From an uncultured Victivallales bacterium (GTDB lineage: Bacteria; Verrucomicrobiota; Lentisphaeria; Victivallales; UBA1829), in NCBI GenBank assembly GCA_944391115.1, contig CALXSJ010000001.1, forward strand, positions 191,169 to 255,168: a DNA stretch of 64,000 nucleotides, in the 5' to 3' direction. The notes under the pieces were generated by a model. The model had not been told where the DNA came from and ran no database searches. It saw nothing but the letters and a program-made list of their open reading frames with translations. The stretch's first letter is position 1; every line of letters starts with the position of its first letter. The position numbers were made by a program, and so were the translations under genes. Positions 9,729-18,197 of this stretch are shown here, one piece after another.

Positions 9729-9761
9729 TGCGCCGCCGGGGGGGGCGGACTGCGGAAGTTC

Positions 9762-10085
9762 CTACTGTTTCACCAGAATCCGTGCCGCGAATTCCAGCGC
9801 GAATTTCGACAGAAACCCGAGAATCCATGAGAGCAGGACGATGATGACGGTTTCCGGGAAAAACTTTGCCGAAGTGAACTTGGCGATCAGAAGGAACATC
9901 ACCAGCAGCGACGCGAGCATTCCCCAGGGTTCGGGATGAAGCCCGAGCAGTCCGCAGATAAAGGCGATCAGGAGCATGCCTGAAAAATCACCCTGCGTTT
10001 TTGTGATTTTCAGAGCCGCCCACAGCACGCCCCCCGTGAACAGGACCTGCACACAGAATGAAAGTATTTCCCGCAGTTCCGCCAT
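9762..10085 (-). CDS. Small integral membrane protein of unknown function
   Basis: Unrecognised 107-residue protein. Three to four hydrophobic segments can be seen (about residues 10-27, 35-50, 56-70 and 76-100), joined by short loops, with a basic C-terminus ending LVKQ. There is no cysteine pair, signal cleavage site or catalytic motif. It is the last gene of the nusA-infB-rbfA-nrnA-truB run, 18 bases after the 533-residue gene, and converges on coaC. A membrane-anchored partner of the preceding protein is possible, but only position suggests it. Confidence 0.75.
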   Translation of the reverse strand: MAELREILSFCVQVLFTGGVLWAALKITKTQGDFSGMLLIAFICGLLGLHPEPWGMLASLLVMFLLIAKFTSAKFFPETVIIVLLSWILGFLSKFALEFAARILVKQ

Positions 10086-10103
10086 AGGAAGTGTCTCCGT
10101 TGT

Positions 10104-11705
10104 TCAATTCTGCTTCTTTTCGAGTTCTTCCATGAAGTGTTCCCAGTCCTCTTCTATGTCTCCGACACGCAGTTCCAGCATGTCGTATTCTTCCCCCTCC
10201 GGCAGAGCGGAGTCGGCGTTCAGGAGCCGGAGCGTGTTCAGGATCCGTGCATGGAAAGATTTCATCCGGTGGACGGTATGCGCGGGAATTTCCTTCCCCT
10301 GATACCGTTCCAGCAGAGAGCGGGAACACTCAATGCGCTGATCGTTGAGCTCGAGCAGACGTGTCCGCAGCGGCGTCTTGGGTTCTTCGACGACGGGGTT
10401 GAAGTGTTCGACAGCCTCCTCCCAGTTGTCCTCGACGAAATTCTGGAACGTGACTTCCTGCGCGTCGTCGACGAATTTCACTCCCATGATGTCCCGGAGT
10501 TTCCGGAAGAAGACGTCGAAGGAGTCCTGTCCGTTGGCAATGTCGTCCACAATCATTGCATAGATTTCGGTATGGCTCAGCGGCGCGTTCACTTCCTCCA
10601 GAATCGAATCGACCGAATCGAGCTTGCCGGCGGAAGCGGAGAAATCTTCGACTCGCAGTTCCCCGGATTTTGCCGGGGCGGCGGAACGGGAGTGTTCATG
10701 ACGGCAGGAACATTCCCCGTGTTCATGGGCATGTTCCGCGTTATCGCCGTGATCCGGTTCGGATTCTCCGGCGGTCGCCAGTTCGTCCACGGGGACGAGC
10801 ACCCAGTCGGCGTCGTCGCGGCGGATGGCCACGTCGCGCATCATCGCGGGATATTCATCCAGGGAGAGATACGGTTTTTTCCGCAGATCATGCCCGGCGG
10901 TGAACGCACAGAGATAGGCGTGTGCGATCTGATCGGGAATCTCCAGATATTCGCCGTAGTCTTCGCAGGTTTGAATGACGGCTTCCTCGAACTGCGTGAG
11001 GCAGGCGTCGAGCGCGGCCTTGTCCGGCAGATCGTCTTTGGAACGGTATTCCAGGGAGAAAACGCCGTTGCGCCAGTCCTCGACCGTGGCGATGACCGCA
11101 TCCCCCTCGGAGAAGTTGTTTTCTTTGTAAAACGAACCCAGATCAAAGGCGGAGACCGCCACCACCGCTTTTTCCGGGCTGGATGCGCGTTTGAGCGCCT
11201 CGTAGTTCTCGGAGGATTCCGCGACGATGCAGTCAAGCATGACGGAACGCCCGAGCAGCATGAAAGTGCGCGCGATCTGTCCGAGCTGGGCCGTGTAGGT
11301 GACGACGGGCAGTGTTCTATCCACGCCCTTTATGGAAAGGCGGTATTCATCCGCGAAAAGCTCATCGGAGCAGAAGGGGGCGAAACGCGCGCCGTAGAGC
11401 AGAATCCCGTCTTTGATTTCCAGTTTCGAGGGAAGGATTTTGATCTGCGTCCCCCGGAAGAACGGCGCGCGGTTCCAGCAGACCGCATGATGGGTGTTTG
11501 TCTTGAAGAAAATGTCCTGCCGGCTTTCCAGAATCAGTTCGACGTCGCGGACAATCCGTTCCCGCCGTTCGGTTTCCGGGAGGACGGCGTTTTTTGTCAC
11601 GAATGCGACGGCGTCGTCCACGGAAAAGGATTCCATGTGTTCCACGGACTTCAGAAATTGATTGAGAGTCTCCTCGATCACGCTTACGCTGACTGGTTCC
11701 GACAT
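10104..11705 (-). CDS. Uncharacterised acidic protein with a His/Cys-rich metal-binding-like segment
   Basis: Not recognised. The 533 residues are soluble and acidic, without signal peptide or membrane segment. Residues ~28-90 resemble a winged-helix fold by pattern (DDAVAFVTKN, then ERIVRDVELILESR and a basic strand). Residues 319-338 contain six His and two Cys (GDNAEHAHEHGECSCRHEH), probably a metal-binding linker between the N-terminal ~300 residues and a helical C-terminal half. The gene follows truB by 21 bases in a transcription/translation operon, so it is likely expressed with nusA and infB. A link to transcription or RNA metabolism is inference from operon position. The ATG has a GGAGG-type site upstream (GAAAGGAGGCC). 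Confidence 0.8.
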   Translation of the reverse strand: MSEPVSVSVIEETLNQFLKSVEHMESFSVDDAVAFVTKNAVLPETERRERIVRDVELILESRQDIFFKTNTHHAVCWNRAPFFRGTQIKILPSKLEIKDGILLYGARFAPFCSDELFADEYRLSIKGVDRTLPVVTYTAQLGQIARTFMLLGRSVMLDCIVAESSENYEALKRASSPEKAVVAVSAFDLGSFYKENNFSEGDAVIATVEDWRNGVFSLEYRSKDDLPDKAALDACLTQFEEAVIQTCEDYGEYLEIPDQIAHAYLCAFTAGHDLRKKPYLSLDEYPAMMRDVAIRRDDADWVLVPVDELATAGESEPDHGDNAEHAHEHGECSCRHEHSRSAAPAKSGELRVEDFSASAGKLDSVDSILEEVNAPLSHTEIYAMIVDDIANGQDSFDVFFRKLRDIMGVKFVDDAQEVTFQNFVEDNWEEAVEHFNPVVEEPKTPLRTRLLELNDQRIECSRSLLERYQGKEIPAHTVHRMKSFHARILNTLRLLNADSALPEGEEYDMLELRVGDIEEDWEHFMEELEKKQN

Positions 11706-11726
11706 GCTCCGGCCTCCTTTCCCGTG

Positions 11727-12488
11727 TCAAAAGGTTGTAAAACGGTTCATCTGCGCAAGTTTCCTGTGCAGGAACTCGGAAATGTGGCTGCTCAAGTCAT
11801 CCTGCGTCCAGGTTTTCAGCGTTTCGACAGTCACGGCGTTTGCCAGATCGAATTCGCCGCTTTTCAGACGGTTCAGGCGGTAGAGGCAGGCCCCGCAGCC
11901 GAGCCGGGCGCCGACGTCCGCGCAGAGGGTCCGGACATAGGTTCCTTTCGAGCAGGATACGGTGAAATCGGCATAGGGCAGCGCGATTTTGTCCAGGGTG
12001 ATCGAATGAATCGTAATGGGTTTTGCCTCGCGTTCGATTTCCTGGCCTTTCCGCGCCAGTTCGTAGAGACGCTCGCCGCCTTTCTTGACGGCGGAAACCA
12101 TCGGCGGAATCTGCTCGATGTCGCCGACAAATTCCGCGAAGGTGTCCCGGAGCATCTGTTCCGTCACGAAAGAGGGATCGCTTTCCCGGAGCACCGTTCC
12201 GTCCATATCCTGCGAATCGGTTTCCTTTCCGAGGAGGATCGTCCCTTCGTAAACCTTGTCCTCGCCGCTGAATTTCTGGCTGAGTTTTGTGAATTTTCCG
12301 AGCACTACGACCAGAAGTCCGGTTGCGGCCGGATCGAGCGTTCCGCAATGTCCCACTTTCGGCACGTTGAACCGGGAGCGCACGAACGCCACGACGTCGT
12401 GACTCGTCCATTCCGCGGGTTTGTTGACAAGAAGCACGCCGCTGCGGTCGAAAATCGGGAGGCGGTGCCGGGCCGGGTTATTTCTCAT
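11727..12488 (-). CDS. truB: tRNA pseudouridine-55 synthase
   Basis: Makes pseudouridine 55 in the T-loop of tRNAs. The 253 residues start with VLLVNKPAEWTSHDV and carry the catalytic motif GHCGTLDPAATG with the nucleophile at D52, then QKFSGEDKVYEG and the CSKGTYVRTLCADVG block. The C-terminal PUA-like part is short, as in shorter TruB proteins. It overlaps nrnA by 11 bases and continues the classic nusA-infB-rbfA-(nrnA)-truB order. Confidence 0.96.
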   Translation of the reverse strand: MRNNPARHRLPIFDRSGVLLVNKPAEWTSHDVVAFVRSRFNVPKVGHCGTLDPAATGLLVVVLGKFTKLSQKFSGEDKVYEGTILLGKETDSQDMDGTVLRESDPSFVTEQMLRDTFAEFVGDIEQIPPMVSAVKKGGERLYELARKGQEIEREAKPITIHSITLDKIALPYADFTVSCSKGTYVRTLCADVGARLGCGACLYRLNRLKSGEFDLANAVTVETLKTWTQDDLSSHISEFLHRKLAQMNRFTTF

Positions 12489-13476
12489 TGAGTTCCATCT
12501 CCACGTTGTTTGCTAAAATCTGTTCCGCTTCGCCGATCGAGGGCGCGTCAATGGAGCATCCCGCCGCCATCTCGTGACCGCCGCCGTTCAGACGGCGCGC
12601 GATTCTGCCGACGGAAACACATCCTGATTTGGAGCGGAGCGAAACCTTGAAGCCTTCCTTGTCCTTGCGGATCACGGCGGCGACGGCAACTCCGTCAATT
12701 GCGCGCAGAGCCTCAATTACCTGTTCGGTATTGCGCAGATCCACACCATATTTTTCGAGCAGAGCCGGATCCAGATAAAACCATGCGAATCTGCCGCCGA
12801 AAGCCTTTTTCAGATGGTTGCAGAGAAGATCCGCCTCAAAGCGCGCCATGTTTTCCTGCTTGGAAAGGAAGCAGTTCCGGATGATGTGCGTGCGGTCCGC
12901 GCCCAGTTCCTGAAGCCGCGCAGCCGCGCGCAGCGCTTCGGGCGTGGTGTTGTCAAAACGGAAGCATCCGGTATCCGTTGTGATGCCGAGCAGCAGCAGC
13001 GTTGCGGAAACCGGGCTGATCATCAGGTTCGCCTCCCGGGCAATGGAAAGCACGATTTCCGCCGTCGAGCTTGCCGTCGGAACCACGTAGCTGGCATCTC
13101 CGTAACGTTCATTGTCCGGATGGTGGTCGATATTCAGGCAGGGGATCGGGATGCCTTCCTGCCTGATGCAGGGGGCGGAGACCCGCATCCGGGTCGAGGC
13201 GTCCAGCGTAATCAGATGCGAATAGCATTCCACTCCCAGCGTCGTGATGGAGGTGATGAGCCCGCTCGGAACAAAATCCTGGTACATGTCCGGCACGGCT
13301 TCCGGAATCAGCGCGTCTACAAAATAACCGTTTTCACGCAGAATGAAGTACATGCCGCAGAGCGAGCCGATCGCATCCCCGTCGGGACGCTCGTGCGTCA
13401 TCAGGAGAATCCGTCCTTTCCCGTGCAGCTGCCCCAGACGTTTTTTCAGTTCGGAAAGCGTGATGTCATTGCTCAT
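12478..13476 (-). CDS. nrnA: DHH-family bifunctional nanoRNase/pAp phosphatase
   Basis: Degrades 2-5-mer RNAs and dephosphorylates pAp in organisms lacking Orn. The 332 residues show the DHH superfamily motifs: THERPDGDAIGS at about 26-37, LITLDAST, the DHH triad in LNIDHHPDNERYGD, GITTDTGCFRFDNT, and a DHHA1 domain with GGGHEMAAGCSI near the end. The start codon overlaps the rbfA stop region by 11 bases, and its own end overlaps truB. This position between rbfA and truB is standard for nrnA in many bacteria. Confidence 0.94.
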   Translation of the reverse strand: MSNDITLSELKKRLGQLHGKGRILLMTHERPDGDAIGSLCGMYFILRENGYFVDALIPEAVPDMYQDFVPSGLITSITTLGVECYSHLITLDASTRMRVSAPCIRQEGIPIPCLNIDHHPDNERYGDASYVVPTASSTAEIVLSIAREANLMISPVSATLLLLGITTDTGCFRFDNTTPEALRAAARLQELGADRTHIIRNCFLSKQENMARFEADLLCNHLKKAFGGRFAWFYLDPALLEKYGVDLRNTEQVIEALRAIDGVAVAAVIRKDKEGFKVSLRSKSGCVSVGRIARRLNGGGHEMAAGCSIDAPSIGEAEQILANNVEMELNEK

Positions 13477-13825
13477 TTTCTTCCAGTTCCCGGATCAGAG
13501 AAAGCACTTTGTCGCCTTCTTCGAGGTTGGTGTCATGAATGAAGTGGAGCACCGGCGTGTATTTCAGGATCACGCGCCGGGAGACATTGTGCTGAATTTC
13601 CGTCCGGAGCTTGTTGAGTGTCCGGAAGATTTCCGCGGTCCGTTCCTTCCCCGCACCGAACACGCTGATATACACCGCGGCATTCCGGAGCGATTCGGAC
13701 GCGTGAACCTTTGTCACGGATACCAGCGTATCTCCTCCGCCGACTCCGTGTTTTTCTATGATATCTGCAATCTCGCGCTTCAGAATTTCATTGACGCGCG
13801 CGATTCTGTCATGGGGCTGGGCCAT
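13466..13825 (-). CDS. rbfA: 30S ribosome-binding factor A
   Basis: Helps 16S rRNA 5'-end maturation and cold adaptation by binding the free 30S subunit. The 119 residues form the KH-like fold: RVNEILKREIADIIEK at the start, VSVTKVHASESLRNAAVYISV in pieces in the middle, and VILKYTPVLHFIHDTNLEEGD at the end. A GTG lies two codons earlier, but the ATG at 13825 has GGAGG seven bases upstream. It follows infB after 111 bases that contain two stem-loops. Confidence 0.95.
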   Translation of the reverse strand: MAQPHDRIARVNEILKREIADIIEKHGVGGGDTLVSVTKVHASESLRNAAVYISVFGAGKERTAEIFRTLNKLRTEIQHNVSRRVILKYTPVLHFIHDTNLEEGDKVLSLIRELEENEQ

Positions 13826-13936
13826 TTGCACACCTCCGTTTCATGCATCTTCCGGAAACACCCTCCGGAAAGGGGAGAGCATCCGCCGGGCGTTTTCCTC
13901 AGACATGCGCCGGCGGACGACGGTTCGGCGGAACAG
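13826..13936 (-). other. infB-rbfA intercistronic stem-loops
   Basis: Two inverted repeats lie in this gap. One pairs TCCGCCGG at 13882-13889 with CCGGCGGA at 13910-13917, extended by CG pairs past a one-base bulge. The other pairs TTCCGG with CCGGAA around 13853-13872. Neither is followed by a T run on the minus strand, so they look like RNA-processing or stability elements rather than a full terminator. Confidence 0.5.
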
Positions 13937-15973
13937 TCAGAGTGTCGCTTTTCTCAGTTCGATTTCATAGAACTGGATCACGTCGCCGACATCGAAGTCG
14001 AGGAAGTTGTCCAGTTTGATTCCGCATTCCATGCCCTGGCGCACCTCCTTGACATCGTCCTGGAAGCGCCGGAGCGAGCGGACCTCGCCGTTGAAGATCA
14101 GTTCGCCTTTCCGGAACACGCGCGACTTGCTGCCGACCTTGACGACACCCTTGTCCACCATGCAACCGCAGATTTTCGGTCCTCTGGAAAGTTCGAAGAT
14201 TTTCAGAATGTGCGCCACGCCCAGTTCCTTTTCGCGTTTGTCCGGCTCCAGACGGCCTGCCATCGCATCCTTGATATCCTCCAGCAGTTCATAAATGATG
14301 CTGTAGAGGCGGATTTCGACATTTTCCTTTTTCGCGAGGTCGTTCACTCCGGGATTGACCCGGACATGGAAGCCGATTACGATGGCGTCCGAAGAGGCCG
14401 CGAGCAGAACATCGTTTTCCGTGATCGCGCCGACTCCCGCGTGAAGCACTTCCACGCTGATCTTGTCCGAGGGCAGTTTCTTGAGGGATTCCACAATCGC
14501 CTCGGAAGAGCCGCAGACGTCGGTTTTGACCACGACTTTCAGAGTGTTGCGCTTGCCGTTCTCCATCTGGGAAAAGAGATCGTCGAGCGTCATGCCGCCG
14601 CCTTTTCCGGAAAGCGCCTCGACGCGTTTGCTCGCGCTTCTGGCCTCCCCGATTTCCTTGGCCTCTTTCTCGCTTTTGCAGACAACGAGTTTCGTTCCCG
14701 CATCCGGCACGCCGCTCAATCCGACGATTTTCACCGGCGTGCTCGGTCCCGCGGATTTGACGCGCTGTCCGCGGTGATCGATCAGCCCCTTGACTTTTCC
14801 GTAATACTCGCCGCAGAGAATCGGATCTCCGACATGAAGCGTGCCGTTCTTGACAACGATGCTTGCCGTGGGGCCGTATCCCTGTTCCAGCTGGGACTCC
14901 AGGACAAACGCCTCGGCGGGACGTTTCGGATTGCCTTTGAGTTCGAGCATTTCCGCTTCAAGAAGAATCCGCTCCAGCAGGTCGTCAATGCCCTGGCCGG
15001 TTTTCGCGGAGACCTTGACGACTCCGACTGTTCCGCCCCAGTCCTCCGGCATGAGTCCGTGCTGCTGCATGTGCAGAAGCACCTTGTCCGGGTTTGCGTT
15101 CGGCAGATCGATCTTGTTCATTGCCACAATGATCGGCACGTTCGCGGCTTTTGCATGATTCATGGCTTCGATCGTCTGCGGCATGAAGCCGTCGTCCGCG
15201 GCGACGACCAGCACCACAATATCCGTCACATTTGCGCCGCGGGCGCGCATCGCGGTGAACGCCTCATGACCGGGAGTGTCGACAAACGTCACGGATTTGC
15301 CTCCGCAGTGGGCGATCGACGCGCCGATGTGCTGTGTGATGCCTCCGGCTTCCCCCGCGGCGACGCGCGTTTTGCGGATCGCATCCTGCAGCGAGGTTTT
15401 GCCATGGTCGACATGCCCCATGAACGTCACGATCGGCTGGCGCGTCACAAGGTCTTTCGGGTTGTCCTTGAATTCCATTTCCTCGGGGGCATCCGGAGCC
15501 GGATCTTCGGATTCCTTCTGCAGGTGCTCATCTTTCTCGCGTTTGTCGATGACCAGATTGAAGCCCATTTTCGCAGCAAGTTCAATCGCGACGGCCGGAT
15601 CCAGCATCTGGTTGATGCTGGCAAGCACGTTCATCATCATGAGATTGGTTATCACCTCGTTCGGACGTCTGCCGAGCGCTTCGGCCAGCGTTTTGACGAG
15701 AATCGGTCCCTTGATATGAACTTCCTGCCCGCCTGACGTCTGAGAGGCGGGAGCGTCTTTCGCCTTTCCTCCGCTTCTGGGAGCGCGGCCCTTTTTCGCC
15801 ATCAGTTCATCGAAATAGGATTTCACGAGTTCCGCCGCGTCCGGAGGAATTTCCGAGTTTGCGTTTTTCACATCGTCGCCGAATCCCTGCGACTCAAGCT
15901 CTTTGAGGATCTCCTTGACGGAGACGCCGTATTTGTCCGCAAGCGTTTTGACTTTGATACTTTTTGTTCCCAT
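13937..15973 (-). CDS. infB: Translation initiation factor IF-2
   Basis: GTPase that places initiator tRNA on the 30S subunit and promotes subunit joining. The 678 residues are at the short end for IF-2: a brief N-terminal region (IF2_N helix [18 protein letters not shown], a basic linker, a second IF2_N copy [18 protein letters not shown]) precedes the G domain with [22 protein letters not shown] and AMNKIDLP. Domains II, 3 and IV follow, ending with the conserved [15 protein letters not shown]. It lies 74 bases after nusA in the same operon. Confidence 0.97.
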   Translation of the reverse strand: MGTKSIKVKTLADKYGVSVKEILKELESQGFGDDVKNANSEIPPDAAELVKSYFDELMAKKGRAPRSGGKAKDAPASQTSGGQEVHIKGPILVKTLAEALGRRPNEVITNLMMMNVLASINQMLDPAVAIELAAKMGFNLVIDKREKDEHLQKESEDPAPDAPEEMEFKDNPKDLVTRQPIVTFMGHVDHGKTSLQDAIRKTRVAAGEAGGITQHIGASIAHCGGKSVTFVDTPGHEAFTAMRARGANVTDIVVLVVAADDGFMPQTIEAMNHAKAANVPIIVAMNKIDLPNANPDKVLLHMQQHGLMPEDWGGTVGVVKVSAKTGQGIDDLLERILLEAEMLELKGNPKRPAEAFVLESQLEQGYGPTASIVVKNGTLHVGDPILCGEYYGKVKGLIDHRGQRVKSAGPSTPVKIVGLSGVPDAGTKLVVCKSEKEAKEIGEARSASKRVEALSGKGGGMTLDDLFSQMENGKRNTLKVVVKTDVCGSSEAIVESLKKLPSDKISVEVLHAGVGAITENDVLLAASSDAIVIGFHVRVNPGVNDLAKKENVEIRLYSIIYELLEDIKDAMAGRLEPDKREKELGVAHILKIFELSRGPKICGCMVDKGVVKVGSKSRVFRKGELIFNGEVRSLRRFQDDVKEVRQGMECGIKLDNFLDFDVGDVIQFYEIELRKATL

Positions 15974-16047
15974 GAAAATACCTTACAACCATTCTCGTTC
16001 TGCCGGAACCTGAATCTGAAATCTGCGGCAATCTGTCCGGCGGACGA

Positions 16048-17325
16048 TTACTGCTGCTTCCCGTCGGAAGCCCCGTCCGATGTCTGATCGGCTTTCGCCA
16101 GTTTTTCCGCGATCGCATTCACGGTCTCCCCGTCGATTCCCTGAATTGCGGAGATGTCGGCAATGCCTGCTGTTTTCAGGCCTTCCAGCGTCAGGTAACC
16201 GTTGTTGACAAGGAGCTCCGCCTTTTCCGGCGCTATGCCAAGCACGGCGGAGAGCTGCGCGATGCACTGCGTTTTCTTTTCCTCGAAGGATTCCTCCCGC
16301 ACATCGTCGTCCGTAATGAAATTGATGTTCCAGCCGATCAGTTTCTGGGCAAGGCGGACATTCTGCGCCTTTTTCCCGAATGCCAGGCGGGAGTTTTCGG
16401 AATTGACCCGGATTGTCAGCATCCTGCGCTCCTCGTCGACGCTGATCGACTCGAGTTTTGCCGGATGCAGCGCATTTGCCGCATAGGTTTTGATGTCATC
16501 CTCGTAGCGGATGATGTCCACGCGTTCATTGCCCAGTTCGCTCGTGATGTTGCGGACGCGCATGCCGCGCATGCCGACGCATGCGCCGACGGGGTCGATG
16601 CGCGGATCGTTGCTGCGGACCGCGATTTTCGTGCGCATTCCGGCTTCGCGGGCGATTCCCGCGATTTCCACCACGCCGTCGTGGATTTCGGAGACTTCGC
16701 GCTCGAAAAGTTTCCGTACGAATCCCGGATTCGAGCGGGAGAGGATCAGGCTCGGGCCGGAGACCAGGGTGTCCACCTTGACCAGCAGCGCATTGATGCG
16801 TTCGCCTACCATGTACTGTTCCCCCGGGACCTTGTCTTTCGCGGCGATGATGCCTTCGGATTTCTGGAGGTCCACGATGATCGCTCCGGCTTCGATCCGT
16901 TTCACGACGCCGTTGACGATTTCGCCCACTTTTTCGTCATATTCCTCCTTGACGATCGCTTTCTCCGCCTTGCGGAGCTGCTGAAGAATCGCCTGGCGTG
17001 CGGTCTGCGCCGCGATGCGTCCGAAGTTCTTGGGCGTCACTTCCCAGTCGATCACATCGCCGAGTTTGGCGTCCGGATATTTTTCCTTCGCCTTTTCGAT
17101 TGTGATCTGGTCGTTGTTCGGAAAGGTGTCCACGACTTCCAGTTTCGCCCACGCCTTGATCTCTCCGGAGTGGCGGTCCAGCTTCACCGCAAGATTGGAC
17201 GCGGGATGAATGCTTTTGCGCGATGCCGTCAGAATCGCCTTTTCGACGGCGTCCACAAGCTGCTCCTTGCTGATTCCCCGTTCCTGTTCGATATACTCAA
17301 GAGTTGCCAGAAGTTCACTGTTCAT
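16048..17325 (-). CDS. nusA: Transcription termination/antitermination factor NusA
   Basis: Binds RNA polymerase and nascent RNA to modulate pausing, termination and antitermination. The 425 residues show the N-terminal RNAP-binding domain (1-130), S1 domain (~132-200), two KH domains (~205-345, with VGACVGMRGMRVRNI) and one helix-hairpin-helix acidic repeat (~375-410); a second repeat as in E. coli is absent. The ATG at 17325 is chosen because GGAGG precedes it by 8 bases and family proteins start MNSELL. The usual upstream rimP is missing; instead there is a leader with an intrinsic terminator. Confidence 0.96.
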   Translation of the reverse strand: MNSELLATLEYIEQERGISKEQLVDAVEKAILTASRKSIHPASNLAVKLDRHSGEIKAWAKLEVVDTFPNNDQITIEKAKEKYPDAKLGDVIDWEVTPKNFGRIAAQTARQAILQQLRKAEKAIVKEEYDEKVGEIVNGVVKRIEAGAIIVDLQKSEGIIAAKDKVPGEQYMVGERINALLVKVDTLVSGPSLILSRSNPGFVRKLFEREVSEIHDGVVEIAGIAREAGMRTKIAVRSNDPRIDPVGACVGMRGMRVRNITSELGNERVDIIRYEDDIKTYAANALHPAKLESISVDEERRMLTIRVNSENSRLAFGKKAQNVRLAQKLIGWNINFITDDDVREESFEEKKTQCIAQLSAVLGIAPEKAELLVNNGYLTLEGLKTAGIADISAIQGIDGETVNAIAEKLAKADQTSDGASDGKQQ

Positions 17326-17462
17326 AATTCCCGCCTCCAGGCTGTTAAAGTTTTTTGATCCGGGCGATGCCAAAAAATAAGGCGGGTCTTTTGGCGAAAC
17401 CCGCCTGATTCTCCCCGCGTTCAGCCGTGCCGGGGACAGGCAACCAATAAATTACAGGTAAT
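17326..17462 (-). promoter_or_regulatory. nusA leader with attenuator-like terminator/SD-sequestering hairpins
   Basis: The ~130-base leader holds a GC-rich hairpin at 17381-17406, read on the minus strand as AGGCGGGT (17406-17399), an 11-base loop, and ACCCGCC (17387-17381), followed by TTATTTTTT: an intrinsic terminator before the first gene. The 5' arm AGGCGGG recurs exactly at the ribosome binding site (17336-17330, within GGAGGCGGG), so the terminator 3' arm could instead pair with and mask the Shine-Dalgarno. A preceding CCCCG/CGGGG pair (~17420-17442) may form another stem. The pairing is visible; regulation by NusA itself is inferred from the autoregulation known in other bacteria. 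Confidence 0.65.
17381..17406 (-). terminator. Intrinsic terminator in the nusA leader
   Basis: Seven GC-rich pairs (GGCGGGT with ACCCGCC) closed by a short loop and followed on the minus strand by TTATTTTTT. It sits downstream of the promoter at 17463-17491 and upstream of nusA, where it would attenuate the whole operon. Confidence 0.7.
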
Positions 17463-17491
17463 AATCTACATCCTCTTCCATTCTTCTTCAA
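17463..17491 (-). promoter_or_regulatory. Promoter of the nusA operon
   Basis: TTGAAG (17491-17486), 17-base spacer, TAGATT (17468-17463), reading leftward. The predicted transcript starts near 17456 and has a leader of about 130 bases before the nusA ATG. Confidence 0.55.
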
Positions 17492-17554
17492 GCATTTTTG
17501 GAGGGATTTTATAAAATACGGAACTTTTTTTCCGTAAAATTTAGCCATTGCGAC

Positions 17555-17584
17555 TTGAAAAGATGTGCCAGTGGGGGCTATATT
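17555..17584 (+). promoter_or_regulatory. Promoter of rpsT
   Basis: TTGAAA (17555-17560), 18-base spacer, TATATT (17579-17584). It would start transcription about 50 bases before the rpsT ATG at 17640, which has GAAAGGA upstream. Confidence 0.55.
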
Positions 17585-17639
17585 ATATATTTTGAAATAG
17601 CAATAATGCAATCTTGTCATAACGGAAAGGATTTTTCAA

Positions 17640-17945
17640 ATGGCAGAAAAGAAAAAAGTTCTTGTGAGAAAGTCCGCGGTCAAGACCCACAAGCAGAGCG
17701 AAAGAGCCCGTGTCAGACATAAATCCCGCAGAAATGCGATCAGCACGCAGGAGAAGAAACTCCGCGCGGCCGTCGCAGCCGGGGACAAGGATGCCGCCGC
17801 TCAGCTTCTCCGGACCCAGTATGCGGCTCTTGACAAGGCGGTCAAATCCGGCACGTTCCACAAGAACAAAGCCGACAGAAAGAAATCCCGTCTCGCCTCT
17901 CTGGTCAACGGAATTGCAAAAAAGGCCGAGGCTCCTGCCTCCTGA
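17640..17945 (+). CDS. rpsT: 30S ribosomal protein S20
   Basis: Small basic protein that binds 16S rRNA helix 44 and the 5' domain. The 101 residues are lysine- and arginine-rich, with the family pattern KSAVKTHKQSERARVRHKS at the start and a second long helix containing DKAVKSGTFHKNKADRKKSR and SLVNGI. It stands alone between its own promoter and a strong terminator, as rpsT often does. Confidence 0.95.
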   Translation: MAEKKKVLVRKSAVKTHKQSERARVRHKSRRNAISTQEKKLRAAVAAGDKDAAAQLLRTQYAALDKAVKSGTFHKNKADRKKSRLASLVNGIAKKAEAPAS

Positions 17946-17977
17946 GCTGCCGCAGTTTTTTTTCTGTGTCTTCCGGA

Positions 17978-18014
17978 AACTCCGCATCCGCAGGGTGCGG
18001 AGTTTTTTCTCTTT
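17978..18014 (+). terminator. Intrinsic terminator after rpsT
   Basis: ACTCCGCA (17979-17986) pairs with TGCGGAGT (17996-18003) around a nine-base loop, followed by TTTTTCTCTTTT. Confidence 0.85.
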
Positions 18015-18197
18015 TCCGCTGTGAGTTCTGTCCGGATGTTTTTTATGTGGCCGGTTCCGTGATCCGGATTTTCAACCCGCAGCATCTCATTTTTCCGATT
18101 TTTCCCTGCCGTGTCATGGAAAAAAAGAGAAATTGTGATATCTTACCCGTCTATTGAAGAAAAGTACAGGAAGATATTTTTTTACCAAGGATGTCCG

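Noticed and set aside
10137-12491. 784-codon plus-strand open frame opposite the His-rich protein and truB
   Set aside because: Antisense shadow; no recognised family and no ribosome binding site.
13343-15736. 797-codon plus-strand open frame opposite infB
   Set aside because: Antisense shadow of nrnA, rbfA and infB.
17345-17620. 91-codon minus-strand open frame upstream of nusA
   Set aside because: It runs through the promoter and terminator of the nusA leader.
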